In this document: positions 1 to 5,886 of the stretch, piece after piece
How positions within the stretch are numbered: position 1 is the first letter of the stretch
How the letters are laid out: the number at the start of each line of letters is the position of its first letter
From: Deinococcus sp.
GTDB lineage: Bacteria > Deinococcota > Deinococci > JACQHA01
Direction: 5' to 3'
Assembly (NCBI GenBank): GCA_016199255.1
Contig: JACQHA010000127.1
Coordinates: 1-7,047 of the forward strand
DNA length: 7,047 bases
Notes under the pieces: generated by a model
Seen by the model: only the letters and a program-made list of their open reading frames with translations
Told to the model about the DNA's origin: nothing
Database searches by the model: none
Position numbers and translations under genes: made by a program

Positions 1-816
1 CCGCCGCCCCAGATCAGCACCACCCCTTCCCCCCGAGAGCAGCTCGAAGCGCTCGTCCGCCAGGACCCTCAGAACCCCCGCCTGCGGGTCGAGGTGGCGC
101 AGCGCTACTACACCCTGGGCTGGTACGAGCAGGCCGCCAAGCAGGCCCAGGAAGCCCTGGTGCTGCAGCCAGATTCGGTAGCAGCCCTTCTGCTCTTGGG
201 CTATGCCCAGCAAGCCAGGGGGCAGGCCCCGGAAGCGCTGGACGCTTTCTCCCGCGCCATTGCGATGGGCACCCAGACCCCCGGTACCGCCCTGAGCAAC
301 GCGCTCAGTGGCGCTTACTACCAGCGGGGCCAGCTCTACCTCTCAGCCCAGCAGTACCAGGCTGCTGAGCAGGACTTCCGCTCGGCGCTAGACATTGAGT
401 GGACCGATGCCGATGCCCGCCACGGGCTGGCTGAGGCCCTGCGGCTGCAGGGTGATTGCCCCTCTGCCGTGCCTGAGTACCAGCGAGCCATCCAGTTCGT
501 GCCCGACTTTGCCGAGGCCTTTAGCGGCCTGGCCGCCTGCGCCGCCCAGCTGGAGGATCAGGTGCAGCAGCAGTACGCCACCGCCATGCAGCGCCTAGCC
601 CAGGGGCTCACCTCCCAGGCCCTGGCGGAACTGCAAAGCCTCACCACCACTGCCCCGGAGTTCCTGCCGGCGCAGCTGGGCCTGGCTTTGGCGCACGAGC
701 GGCTGAACCAGCGGGAGCAGGCCTTTACCATTTATCACGCTATCTTGGAGCAAGACCCCAACCAGCCAGTAGCCCTACTGGGCATGAGGCGCACCGCACC
801 CCAGGGGCAGCCATGA
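1..816 (+). CDS. TPR-repeat protein, N-terminus cut off by window edge
   Basis: The reading frame is open from base 1, so the gene begins upstream. The GTG at 94 is not a convincing start because TPR-like sequence (EQLEALVRQDPQNPRLR) already precedes it. Of 271 visible residues, the first 11 or so are Pro/Ser/Thr-rich, like a linker following a missing anchor or signal. About six tetratricopeptide repeats follow, near residues 26-59, 60-93, 103-136, 137-170, 171-221 (irregular, Gln-rich) and 222-255. They show the usual G-Y and A-L-P spacing, for example LGWYEQAAKQAQEALVLQPDS. TPR arrays bind proteins and have no catalytic role. The stop overlaps the next start (ATGA), so it is co-translated with the NHL lipoprotein and lies two genes upstream of a cytochrome. 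A scaffold or apocytochrome-handling role, as for the CcmH/NrfG-type TPR domains, is possible but inferred. Cellular location cannot be read without the N-terminus. Confidence 0.85.
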   Translation, partial: PPPQISTTPSPREQLEALVRQDPQNPRLRVEVAQRYYTLGWYEQAAKQAQEALVLQPDSVAALLLLGYAQQARGQAPEALDAFSRAIAMGTQTPGTALSNALSGAYYQRGQLYLSAQQYQAAEQDFRSALDIEWTDADARHGLAEALRLQGDCPSAVPEYQRAIQFVPDFAEAFSGLAACAAQLEDQVQQQYATAMQRLAQGLTSQALAELQSLTTTAPEFLPAQLGLALAHERLNQREQAFTIYHAILEQDPNQPVALLGMRRTAPQGQP

Positions 817-1772
817 ACCGGTACTGGCCGCTACTCCTACTCGGGCTGGCGCTAGCCAGCTGCCAGGGGCCACGCCCGGCGCGGGAAGCGGCGGTGCTCG
901 ATGCCAGGCCGCTGCCTGCTGCCCGGCCTATTTCCCTGACCACCCCACCACGCTATGTGCTGTCCATTTACGGCGTGGACCACCCCCTGGATGTGGCAGT
1001 AGCGCCTGACGGCACCCGCCTTTACGTCAGCGAAGGCGGCGGGGAGCGCCAGGTGCGTATCTTTGACCGCGATGGTCAACTGCTGGGCACCCTAGCCCCG
1101 CCGGGCACTGAGCCCAGCGAGCGCATGCCGGTGTATTTAAGCGTTGCGCCCAACGGCCAGGTCTACGTCAGTGACCGGTTAGCGCACCAGCTCTACGTCT
1201 TCGACCCCAAAGGCCGACTGCTGCGCACCATCTCCCCGCCAGCCAGGAGCGGTCCCTGGTCACCGCTCGGGGTACACCTGGACCAGAGAGGGCAGTTGCT
1301 GGTCACCGACCTGGCGGCAGCGCCGCACCAGGTGCAGGTCTACGACCAATCGGGACGCTACCTGCGCTCCCTGGGGGCGGAGCTCGCACCGCCGCTGGCG
1401 TTCCCTAACGGGGTGACCACCGATGGCAGGGGCCGGATCTACGTGGCCGACGGTAATAATCGCCGGGTGCTCGTATGGGCTGAGGGAGCGGCGCCTGTGA
1501 TCTTGGGGGGACTGGGGCTGCCCCGGGGGCTGGCAGTAGACAGCCAGCAGCGCCTCTATGTGGCCGATGCCCTAGCGCACCAGGTGCTAGTCTATGCAGT
1601 GAGCGGCGAGCCGCGCCCGCTGTTTGCCTTTGGCCACGAGGGGTTTGGCGATGGTGAGTTCCGGTTTCCCAACGGCGTAGCGGTGGACCGTCTCAATCAG
1701 GTCTACGTGGTTGACCGGGAGAACCAGCGGGTTCAGGTCTGGACCTATGAGGGAGGCGAGGAGGGATCATGA
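813..1772 (+). CDS. NHL-repeat beta-propeller lipoprotein
   Basis: The 319-residue protein starts with MNRYWPLLLLGLALASC. Positively charged Arg3 is followed by a hydrophobic stretch and a lipobox L14-A15-S16-C17, so Cys17 should be lipidated and the protein membrane-anchored outside the cytoplasm. Residues 18-50 form a Pro/Ala-rich linker. About six NHL-type blades follow, near 57-95, 106-141, 151-187, 195-231, 236-270 and 284-311. Each has the signature 'P-x-G/D-V-x-V-D-x-x-G-x-x-Y-V-x-D-x-x-N/H-x-x-V-x-V', for example FPNGVTTDGRGRIYVADGNN and FPNGVAVDRLNQVYVVDREN. NHL propellers are generally binding platforms; no catalytic residues are evident. AGGGG at 803-807 is a suitable ribosome site 5 nt before the ATG. 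The stop overlaps the cytochrome start by ATGA. The tight coupling suggests that the propeller acts with the cytochrome, perhaps docking it at the membrane, which is inference. Confidence 0.88.
   Translation: MNRYWPLLLLGLALASCQGPRPAREAAVLDARPLPAARPISLTTPPRYVLSIYGVDHPLDVAVAPDGTRLYVSEGGGERQVRIFDRDGQLLGTLAPPGTEPSERMPVYLSVAPNGQVYVSDRLAHQLYVFDPKGRLLRTISPPARSGPWSPLGVHLDQRGQLLVTDLAAAPHQVQVYDQSGRYLRSLGAELAPPLAFPNGVTTDGRGRIYVADGNNRRVLVWAEGAAPVILGGLGLPRGLAVDSQQRLYVADALAHQVLVYAVSGEPRPLFAFGHEGFGDGEFRFPNGVAVDRLNQVYVVDRENQRVQVWTYEGGEEGS
1759..1764 (+). promoter_or_regulatory. Shine-Dalgarno for cytochrome A
   Basis: AGGAGG lies 4 nt before the ATG at 1769, inside a purine-rich run that codes for the Gly/Glu tail of the NHL protein. 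A second GGAGG is at 1752-1756. This strong site supports the 1769 start, as does the signal peptide that follows it directly. Confidence 0.7.
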
Positions 1773-2707
1773 AGAGAGCGTCCTGGGGGATTCTGGCTCT
1801 ATTGGTGGGCGCTGCGGCGCTGGTGTTGCCAGCGCTAGCTGACGGCGGCCCGCACGGCAACTTCACCGCCACCACCGATGCCTGCGCCGGCTGCCACCGC
1901 CCGCACCAGGCGCGGGCGGCCAACCTGCTCACTGTGAGCGGTAGCTCCCGGGACTTGTGCCTCTCCTGCCATGGTAGCGCCGGGCTGGGTGCAGATACTA
2001 ATGTCGAGGACGGCGTCTTCATGGAGCGGGATGGCATCACCGAGTCCCCAGCTCAGGGCCGGTTGAACGCCCCCCTGCGTGGTGGCGGCTTCGTGAACGC
2101 TCTGATGGACACCGACTTCAACGGCACCCTGGAGAGCCAGCCAGTGACCTCAACGCACACCATCGACAGCAGCCCGGGGATTGCCTGGGGAGGCGGCAGC
2201 GAGGGCTTCGGCACACCAGTGACCCTGGAGTGCACCAACTGCCACGATCCGCACGGCAACGGCACCTTCCGCATGTTACGGCCCATCCCACTAGAGTCTG
2301 ACCAGGAAGCGGGGGTGACCCTGGCGGATGAGGACCCCAAGGTGTACACCATTGCCCAGGACCAGTACTGGAACGAGTTCTATCGCAGCGGCCTGGAGCT
2401 GTCGCGCTGGTGCGCTACCTGCCACGACCGCTATTTCGGCTCCTCTCGGCGCAATCCCCAGCCGGACCAGCACTACATGTACATCCACACCACCAACAAT
2501 ACCTTTGTGAATTGCCTGTCCTGCCATGTAGCCCACGGCACCTCGGCCCGGATGACCACTGACCAGACCCAGTTCTCCGCCAGCGTGCCCTGGCCCGACG
2601 GCAGCACTACCCCCAATGGTGATGCCAGAAGCTCGCTGTTGCGCCTAGATAACCGCGGCGTGTGTCAACAATGCCACTTCGGCAACCGCACCAGCGGCGC
2701 ACGCTAG
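1769..2707 (+). CDS. Secreted hexaheme c-type cytochrome A (OmcS-like)
   Basis: The 312-residue protein has a Sec signal peptide (residues 1-24, cleavage likely after LPALA). It carries six CxxCH haem-attachment motifs: CAGCH 39-43, CLSCH 64-68, CTNCH 155-159, CATCH 215-219, CLSCH 249-253 and CQQCH 299-303. It should therefore bind six covalent haems outside the cytoplasm and move electrons. Non-motif histidines shared with its paralogue at 4790-5725 are His29, 46, 130, 162, 240 and 256, six in all, matching one distal ligand per haem (bis-His ligation). Motif context (CAGCHRPH, CTNCHDPHG, WCATCH, NCLSCHVAHG, C-terminal CxxCH) resembles Geobacter OmcS, recalled from memory. The protein is shorter than OmcS and has no visible membrane helix or lipobox after the signal, so it is soluble or assembled extracellularly. 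Its last codons overlap the Ig-like gene. Multihaem cytochrome identity is certain; filament formation is inferred. Confidence 0.93.
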   Translation: MKRASWGILALLVGAAALVLPALADGGPHGNFTATTDACAGCHRPHQARAANLLTVSGSSRDLCLSCHGSAGLGADTNVEDGVFMERDGITESPAQGRLNAPLRGGGFVNALMDTDFNGTLESQPVTSTHTIDSSPGIAWGGGSEGFGTPVTLECTNCHDPHGNGTFRMLRPIPLESDQEAGVTLADEDPKVYTIAQDQYWNEFYRSGLELSRWCATCHDRYFGSSRRNPQPDQHYMYIHTTNNTFVNCLSCHVAHGTSARMTTDQTQFSASVPWPDGSTTPNGDARSSLLRLDNRGVCQQCHFGNRTSGAR

Positions 2708-4803
2708 TTGGTGGCTCCCTGTGCGGTCTTTTGCTCCTGGCCCTGGGCGTCGCCCAGGTGCCTGAGGCGCAGCTCCAGCTTTTCGCGGCGCAGCGCCAGC
2801 TCCCGGCTAACACCATCCAGGATGTGAGCTTGCTGGCCTTGCTCACTGATCAAGCGGGGCGGCCGCTGGCTGGCCGGGAAGTCAGTATCAGCATCGTTTC
2901 TGGAGCAGGCACCCTGGCGGCGCCGCCTCCAGGTGATGACGCGCTGGTGGCCCTTCTGGACCGGCGGGCCTTGCCGTTGCGGCTGCGCAGAGCTGGCCAG
3001 GGTCTAACAGTGACCGCTACTCCAGTAGGTCCAGGCCTCTATGCCGCCCGCTTCCTGGCAGCTGCCAGCCCAGGGGAAACGGTGCTGGAGGCTACTGCGC
3101 TGGATGGCACTGCTGCTCCAACCACGGCCCAGGCACGGATTGTGACCAGCGCCATCTCCCAGCTGGCAGTGCGCATCGCTGACCCGACCTTAGCGCTCCC
3201 CGCCCAGGAGAGCACCACGGTGCTGGCATACGTGTTCGACGACCGGGGGCGGCCCCTACCCAACCGCAACGTGCAGTTTAACGTGGTGAACGGCACCGGG
3301 CGCATTGTCCGCGTGGGCCCCCAGGCCCGGGGGCGATATGCCGCGGTGTACCAAGCAGGGCAGACTGGCGGCACCGAGACCGTTCGTGTCACCGTCGTGG
3401 ACGGGGAAGTCCGTCTCGCCCAGACGCTGCAGGTCCAGGTGTTCGCCGGGGCGGCACTGGAAGCGCTGGCGCTACCCGAGCTGGTAGAGGCGCTGCCACT
3501 GGGGGCGCAGCTTGGGCCAGAGCAGCGCTCGACTTTACTTATCTCGGTGCGGGACCAGCGCGGCCTGCCAGTTACCGGGCTCGGCCCTGATGAGCTGTCT
3601 GCTCAGGTCATGAGTGGTCCTGGAGCTGTCTCAGCGGTGAGCGAGGTGGACCAGGAGCTGGACCTTCCCCTGGCCTCAGGGCTCTACCGCGCCACCTTCA
3701 CCGCTGATAACCGCCTGGGACGTTCCCTGATCCAGTTCGTTGACTTGCAGGCCCCAGAGCGTCCGCGAACCACTGTGGAAGTCGAGACCAGGCAAGACGT
3801 AGGGGAAGTCAATGGCGTGGCCCAGGGCTTACGCAGCGCGGTGTTTGGGCGCACTCCCCTGCCAGCCAATGGCCGGAGCACCAACCTGGTGGCAGTGTTC
3901 CCCATTAACAACGACGGCCTCCCGGTCAGCGCCTCTGATCGCACCCTGGAGGCCAGGGTGGTGCGCGGGGGCGGGGAAGTGTCCCGCCCCATGCCCCTCC
4001 CGGGCAGCGGCCTGTGGTTCGCCCCCTACCGCGCCCCGGCCCGGGCCCTGGCCCAGACTGCCGAACTCCAGTTCACTTTTTTCCAGCTCGGGGGACCCAC
4101 GCTGGTGGACTCAGTGTTCATTCCTTACGTGCCGCACCTGGGCCCGCAGGTAGTGGTGTTCCCGGCCACGTTGCCTGCCCTCACCGACTTGACGGCGGTG
4201 GTGGACGTCTACGACTTTGACGCCGATACCCACCGCCTGGAAGAGTTTGGCGACCGCTATCTCTTGGACATTGCCTCAGGGGTAGGCACGATTCTGCGGC
4301 AACCAGCTGATGATGGCCACGACCCGGACCTGATTGCTGGCGACCACGTGCACAGCGGCCTGTACCGCATTGCCTTGCCACAGCGTACCCAAGTATCCTT
4401 CCAGCTCACCGACCGGCTTTTCCCCGGCCTGCCCTCGGCCACTGCCAGCCTCCTGGCCGAGGACGCCACCACCCTAGAGGCCCTCCTTTCCCCGCCGCGC
4501 CTAGTGAGGGGACAGCCAGCGGCGCTGGTAATAGCCGCTACTGACCAGCTGCGGCAGCCATTTATTGGGCTGGATCTCTTGGTCCAGGTAGTGAGTGGCG
4601 ACGCCCAGGTGGTGGGAGGCCAGGCGTTTGATCACGGTGCGCCGATCAGAGAGCTGCGAGACGCCTATGCCAACGATGGCGTCTACCTGGCAGAGCTCAT
4701 ACCGGGCCGCCGCCTGAGAGCCGGGGACGTGGTCCAGCTGCAAATCATTGACCGGACTACGCCGGGGGGACAGCCACTAGACCTGAGCCTTAGCGTCGAG
4801 TGA
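2662..4803 (+). CDS. Large secreted protein of tandem Ig-like domains
   Basis: This 713-residue protein could start at GTG 2662 or ATG 2671. Neither has a good Shine-Dalgarno, so translation is probably coupled to the cytochrome it overlaps by 46 or 37 bp. The signal peptide is clear: an Arg-rich n-region, then GLLLLALGVA (residues 22-31), with no lipobox. Four modules repeat the pattern of bacterial Ig-like/invasin-type domains ('L-x-A-x-V-x-D-x-x-G-x-P-L-x-G-x-x-V-x-F-x-V-x-x-G-x-G') near residues 45-165, 170-262, 280-375 and 398-490. Residues about 494-600 differ: ADDGHDPDLIAGDHVHSGLY resembles the acidic 'DDG-xx-D-xx-AGD-G-Y' motif of anchor-type or calcium-binding beta-sandwich domains. 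A last Ig-like module spans about 603-713. No LPXTG signal, S-layer domain or transmembrane helix closes the protein. It is probably a cell-surface or extracellular stalk or binding protein. The operon position suggests it supports or displays the cytochromes, which is inference. Confidence 0.82.
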   Translation: MSTMPLRQPHQRRTLVGGSLCGLLLLALGVAQVPEAQLQLFAAQRQLPANTIQDVSLLALLTDQAGRPLAGREVSISIVSGAGTLAAPPPGDDALVALLDRRALPLRLRRAGQGLTVTATPVGPGLYAARFLAAASPGETVLEATALDGTAAPTTAQARIVTSAISQLAVRIADPTLALPAQESTTVLAYVFDDRGRPLPNRNVQFNVVNGTGRIVRVGPQARGRYAAVYQAGQTGGTETVRVTVVDGEVRLAQTLQVQVFAGAALEALALPELVEALPLGAQLGPEQRSTLLISVRDQRGLPVTGLGPDELSAQVMSGPGAVSAVSEVDQELDLPLASGLYRATFTADNRLGRSLIQFVDLQAPERPRTTVEVETRQDVGEVNGVAQGLRSAVFGRTPLPANGRSTNLVAVFPINNDGLPVSASDRTLEARVVRGGGEVSRPMPLPGSGLWFAPYRAPARALAQTAELQFTFFQLGGPTLVDSVFIPYVPHLGPQVVVFPATLPALTDLTAVVDVYDFDADTHRLEEFGDRYLLDIASGVGTILRQPADDGHDPDLIAGDHVHSGLYRIALPQRTQVSFQLTDRLFPGLPSATASLLAEDATTLEALLSPPRLVRGQPAALVIAATDQLRQPFIGLDLLVQVVSGDAQVVGGQAFDHGAPIRELRDAYANDGVYLAELIPGRRLRAGDVVQLQIIDRTTPGGQPLDLSLSVE

Positions 4804-5725
4804 TGCCCTGCCCGTCGCTGGACAGGTGGCACTGAACACAGATCCCACGGTTGTCCAGCCGCAATAGCGCGCTGCGCTCGTCACCAGTGCGCACCGGTGG
4901 CAATACCCGGCCATCAGGATACGGCATGCTGCTAGAGAAGGCACTGCCGCCAGTGGTCATCCGGGCCGAGGTACCGTGGGCCACGTGGCAAGACAGGCAG
5001 TACACCTCCACTGTGCCAGAGGGATGCACATGATTGAAGAGCGGATCAGGTGGCTGAGCGGGCTCTCCCAAGAACCGGTCGTGGCAGGTGGCGCACCAGC
5101 GTGACAGCTCCACCTCCAGGCCGGTATAATGCTGGCCCCAGTAACTATCGCCCCGGATGGTGTACCCGGGCCAGGGGATCTGCTCCCTGAAGGTACCCAC
5201 CACTGCCACCGGGCGCTGCTCCCCAGAGCCCAGGGGGCTGAAGCGCAGGCTACGGTAGTTGGCGTTGCCGTGCGGGTCGTGGCAGCTGGTGCACTCCAGG
5301 GTAATGCGCGGGCCGGCGCCCGGGCCATCACCGCCCCAGGCGGTGCCGAGACTACCGTCCATGGTGTGCGACGAGGTCACCTTGCGGCTGATGAGCCGGT
5401 AGACCAGCTGGGTGTCCATCTTGGCATTGGCGAAGCCGCCGCCGCGCAGCGGCCAGCCACTAGCCAGCTCGATGCCATCTTCCACATTGGTATTGGCTCC
5501 CACGCCACCGCTGCCGTGACAGGACAAGCAGAGCGCCGTCGAGGTCCCACTGACGGTGGTCAAGAGCCCCGGGGCCTGGCCCTGGTGGGGCCGATGGCAC
5601 CCCGCACAGGCGTCGGTAGTGTCGCTAAACGTGCCGGTATGGGGACCGCCAATGCCCAGAGCCGGCACGAGGAGCAGCCAGGCCAGCCAAGGGAGAATCT
5701 GCGCCAGCAGCTTGCCCCAGTTCAT
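4790..5725 (-). CDS. Secreted hexaheme c-type cytochrome B, paralogue of A (OmcS-like)
   Basis: The 311-residue protein has a signal peptide (hydrophobic core about 10-24, then GIGGPHTG). Its six CxxCH motifs are CAGCH 40-44, CLSCH 66-70, CTSCH 145-149, CATCH 211-215, CLSCH 243-247 and CVQCH 296-300. It aligns end to end with cytochrome A at roughly half identical residues by eye, sharing TNVEDG, PLRGGGF, DPHGN, ELSRWCATCHDR, CLSCHVAHGTSARMTT and LLRLDNRG. Shared non-motif histidines are 29, 47, 120, 152, 234 and 250. It lacks roughly a dozen residues that A has between motifs 2 and 3. It is transcribed towards the plus-strand operon and overlaps the end of the Ig-like gene by 14 bp. No strong Shine-Dalgarno precedes the ATG; only a weak GAG lies close by. 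It probably carries electrons in the same extracytoplasmic system, either as an alternative subunit or a separately controlled partner. Confidence 0.92.
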   Translation of the reverse strand: MNWGKLLAQILPWLAWLLLVPALGIGGPHTGTFSDTTDACAGCHRPHQGQAPGLLTTVSGTSTALCLSCHGSGGVGANTNVEDGIELASGWPLRGGGFANAKMDTQLVYRLISRKVTSSHTMDGSLGTAWGGDGPGAGPRITLECTSCHDPHGNANYRSLRFSPLGSGEQRPVAVVGTFREQIPWPGYTIRGDSYWGQHYTGLEVELSRWCATCHDRFLGEPAQPPDPLFNHVHPSGTVEVYCLSCHVAHGTSARMTTGGSAFSSSMPYPDGRVLPPVRTGDERSALLRLDNRGICVQCHLSSDGQGITRR

Positions 5726-5745
5726 GTCTCAATCGTAGAACAAAG

Positions 5746-5759
5746 GGGGGCATTCCCCC
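5746..5759. repeat. Short G/C hairpin upstream of cytochrome B
   Basis: GGGGG at 5746-5750 pairs with CCCCC at 5755-5759 across the 4-base loop CATT. The repeat lies 21-34 nt upstream of the cytochrome B start, where it could be part of the 5' leader or a protein-binding site. Five base pairs of pure G/C may be coincidental in such GC-rich DNA. Confidence 0.4.
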
Positions 5760-5765
5760 AAGTGT

Positions 5766-5795
5766 CCCGGCCAGGCCGGGACTCTAGTCCCGGCC
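5766..5795. repeat. Overlapping perfect inverted repeats, possible operator or switch
   Basis: GGCCGGGACT (5774-5783) and AGTCCCGGCC (5786-5795) are perfect 10-base arms with only CT between them, giving a 22-bp near-continuous palindrome. The same middle arm GGCCGGG (5774-5780) also pairs perfectly with CCCGGCC at 5766-5772 across a single A. The three arms therefore allow two mutually exclusive pairings. The site is about 49 bp upstream of cytochrome B and about 92 bp upstream of the MBL start. Both genes point away from it, so it is not a terminator for either. It could be a dimeric repressor or activator site, or an RNA hairpin in a leader. No T-tract follows on either strand. Confidence 0.6.
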
Positions 5796-5874
5796 CAGGG
5801 CGCCATCTGAGCAATAGCCAGCACCGCTCTATGGCCCTGGCGCTTACCTGGCAGCTGGGCTACGCTCCCGAGAT

Positions 5875-5880
5875 GAGGGA
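5875..5880 (+). promoter_or_regulatory. Shine-Dalgarno for the MBL hydrolase
   Basis: GAGGGA lies 6 nt before the ATG at 5887 and fixes that start over other in-frame possibilities. A small overlapping frame from ATG 5831 ending at 5908 has no such site. Confidence 0.65.
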
Positions 5881-5886
5881 ACCACT

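Larger units (their letters stand above)
5726..5886. promoter_or_regulatory. Divergent intergenic region between cytochrome B and MBL hydrolase
   Basis: These 161 bases separate two divergently transcribed genes, so both promoters should lie here unless one is internal to a neighbour. The half near cytochrome B carries dense GC-rich inverted repeats (5746-5795). The half near the MBL gene has no evident repeat. On the minus strand a weak TTGGGG and TACGAT pair with an 18-bp gap ends only 6 nt before the ATG and would imply a leaderless message; this is too weak to call. No promoter with good -35 and -10 boxes is evident. Confidence 0.45.

Noticed and set aside
94..816. GTG at 94 as the true start of the TPR protein
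   Set aside because: The frame is open to base 1, residues before the GTG already look like the first TPR helix, and no Shine-Dalgarno precedes it. The gene is treated as cut by the window edge.
5726..5755. Leaderless sigma70-like promoter for cytochrome B (TTGGGG, 18 bp, TACGAT)
   Set aside because: Only three and four of six positions match consensus, and the proposed -10 is just 6 nt from the ATG. Chance is as likely.
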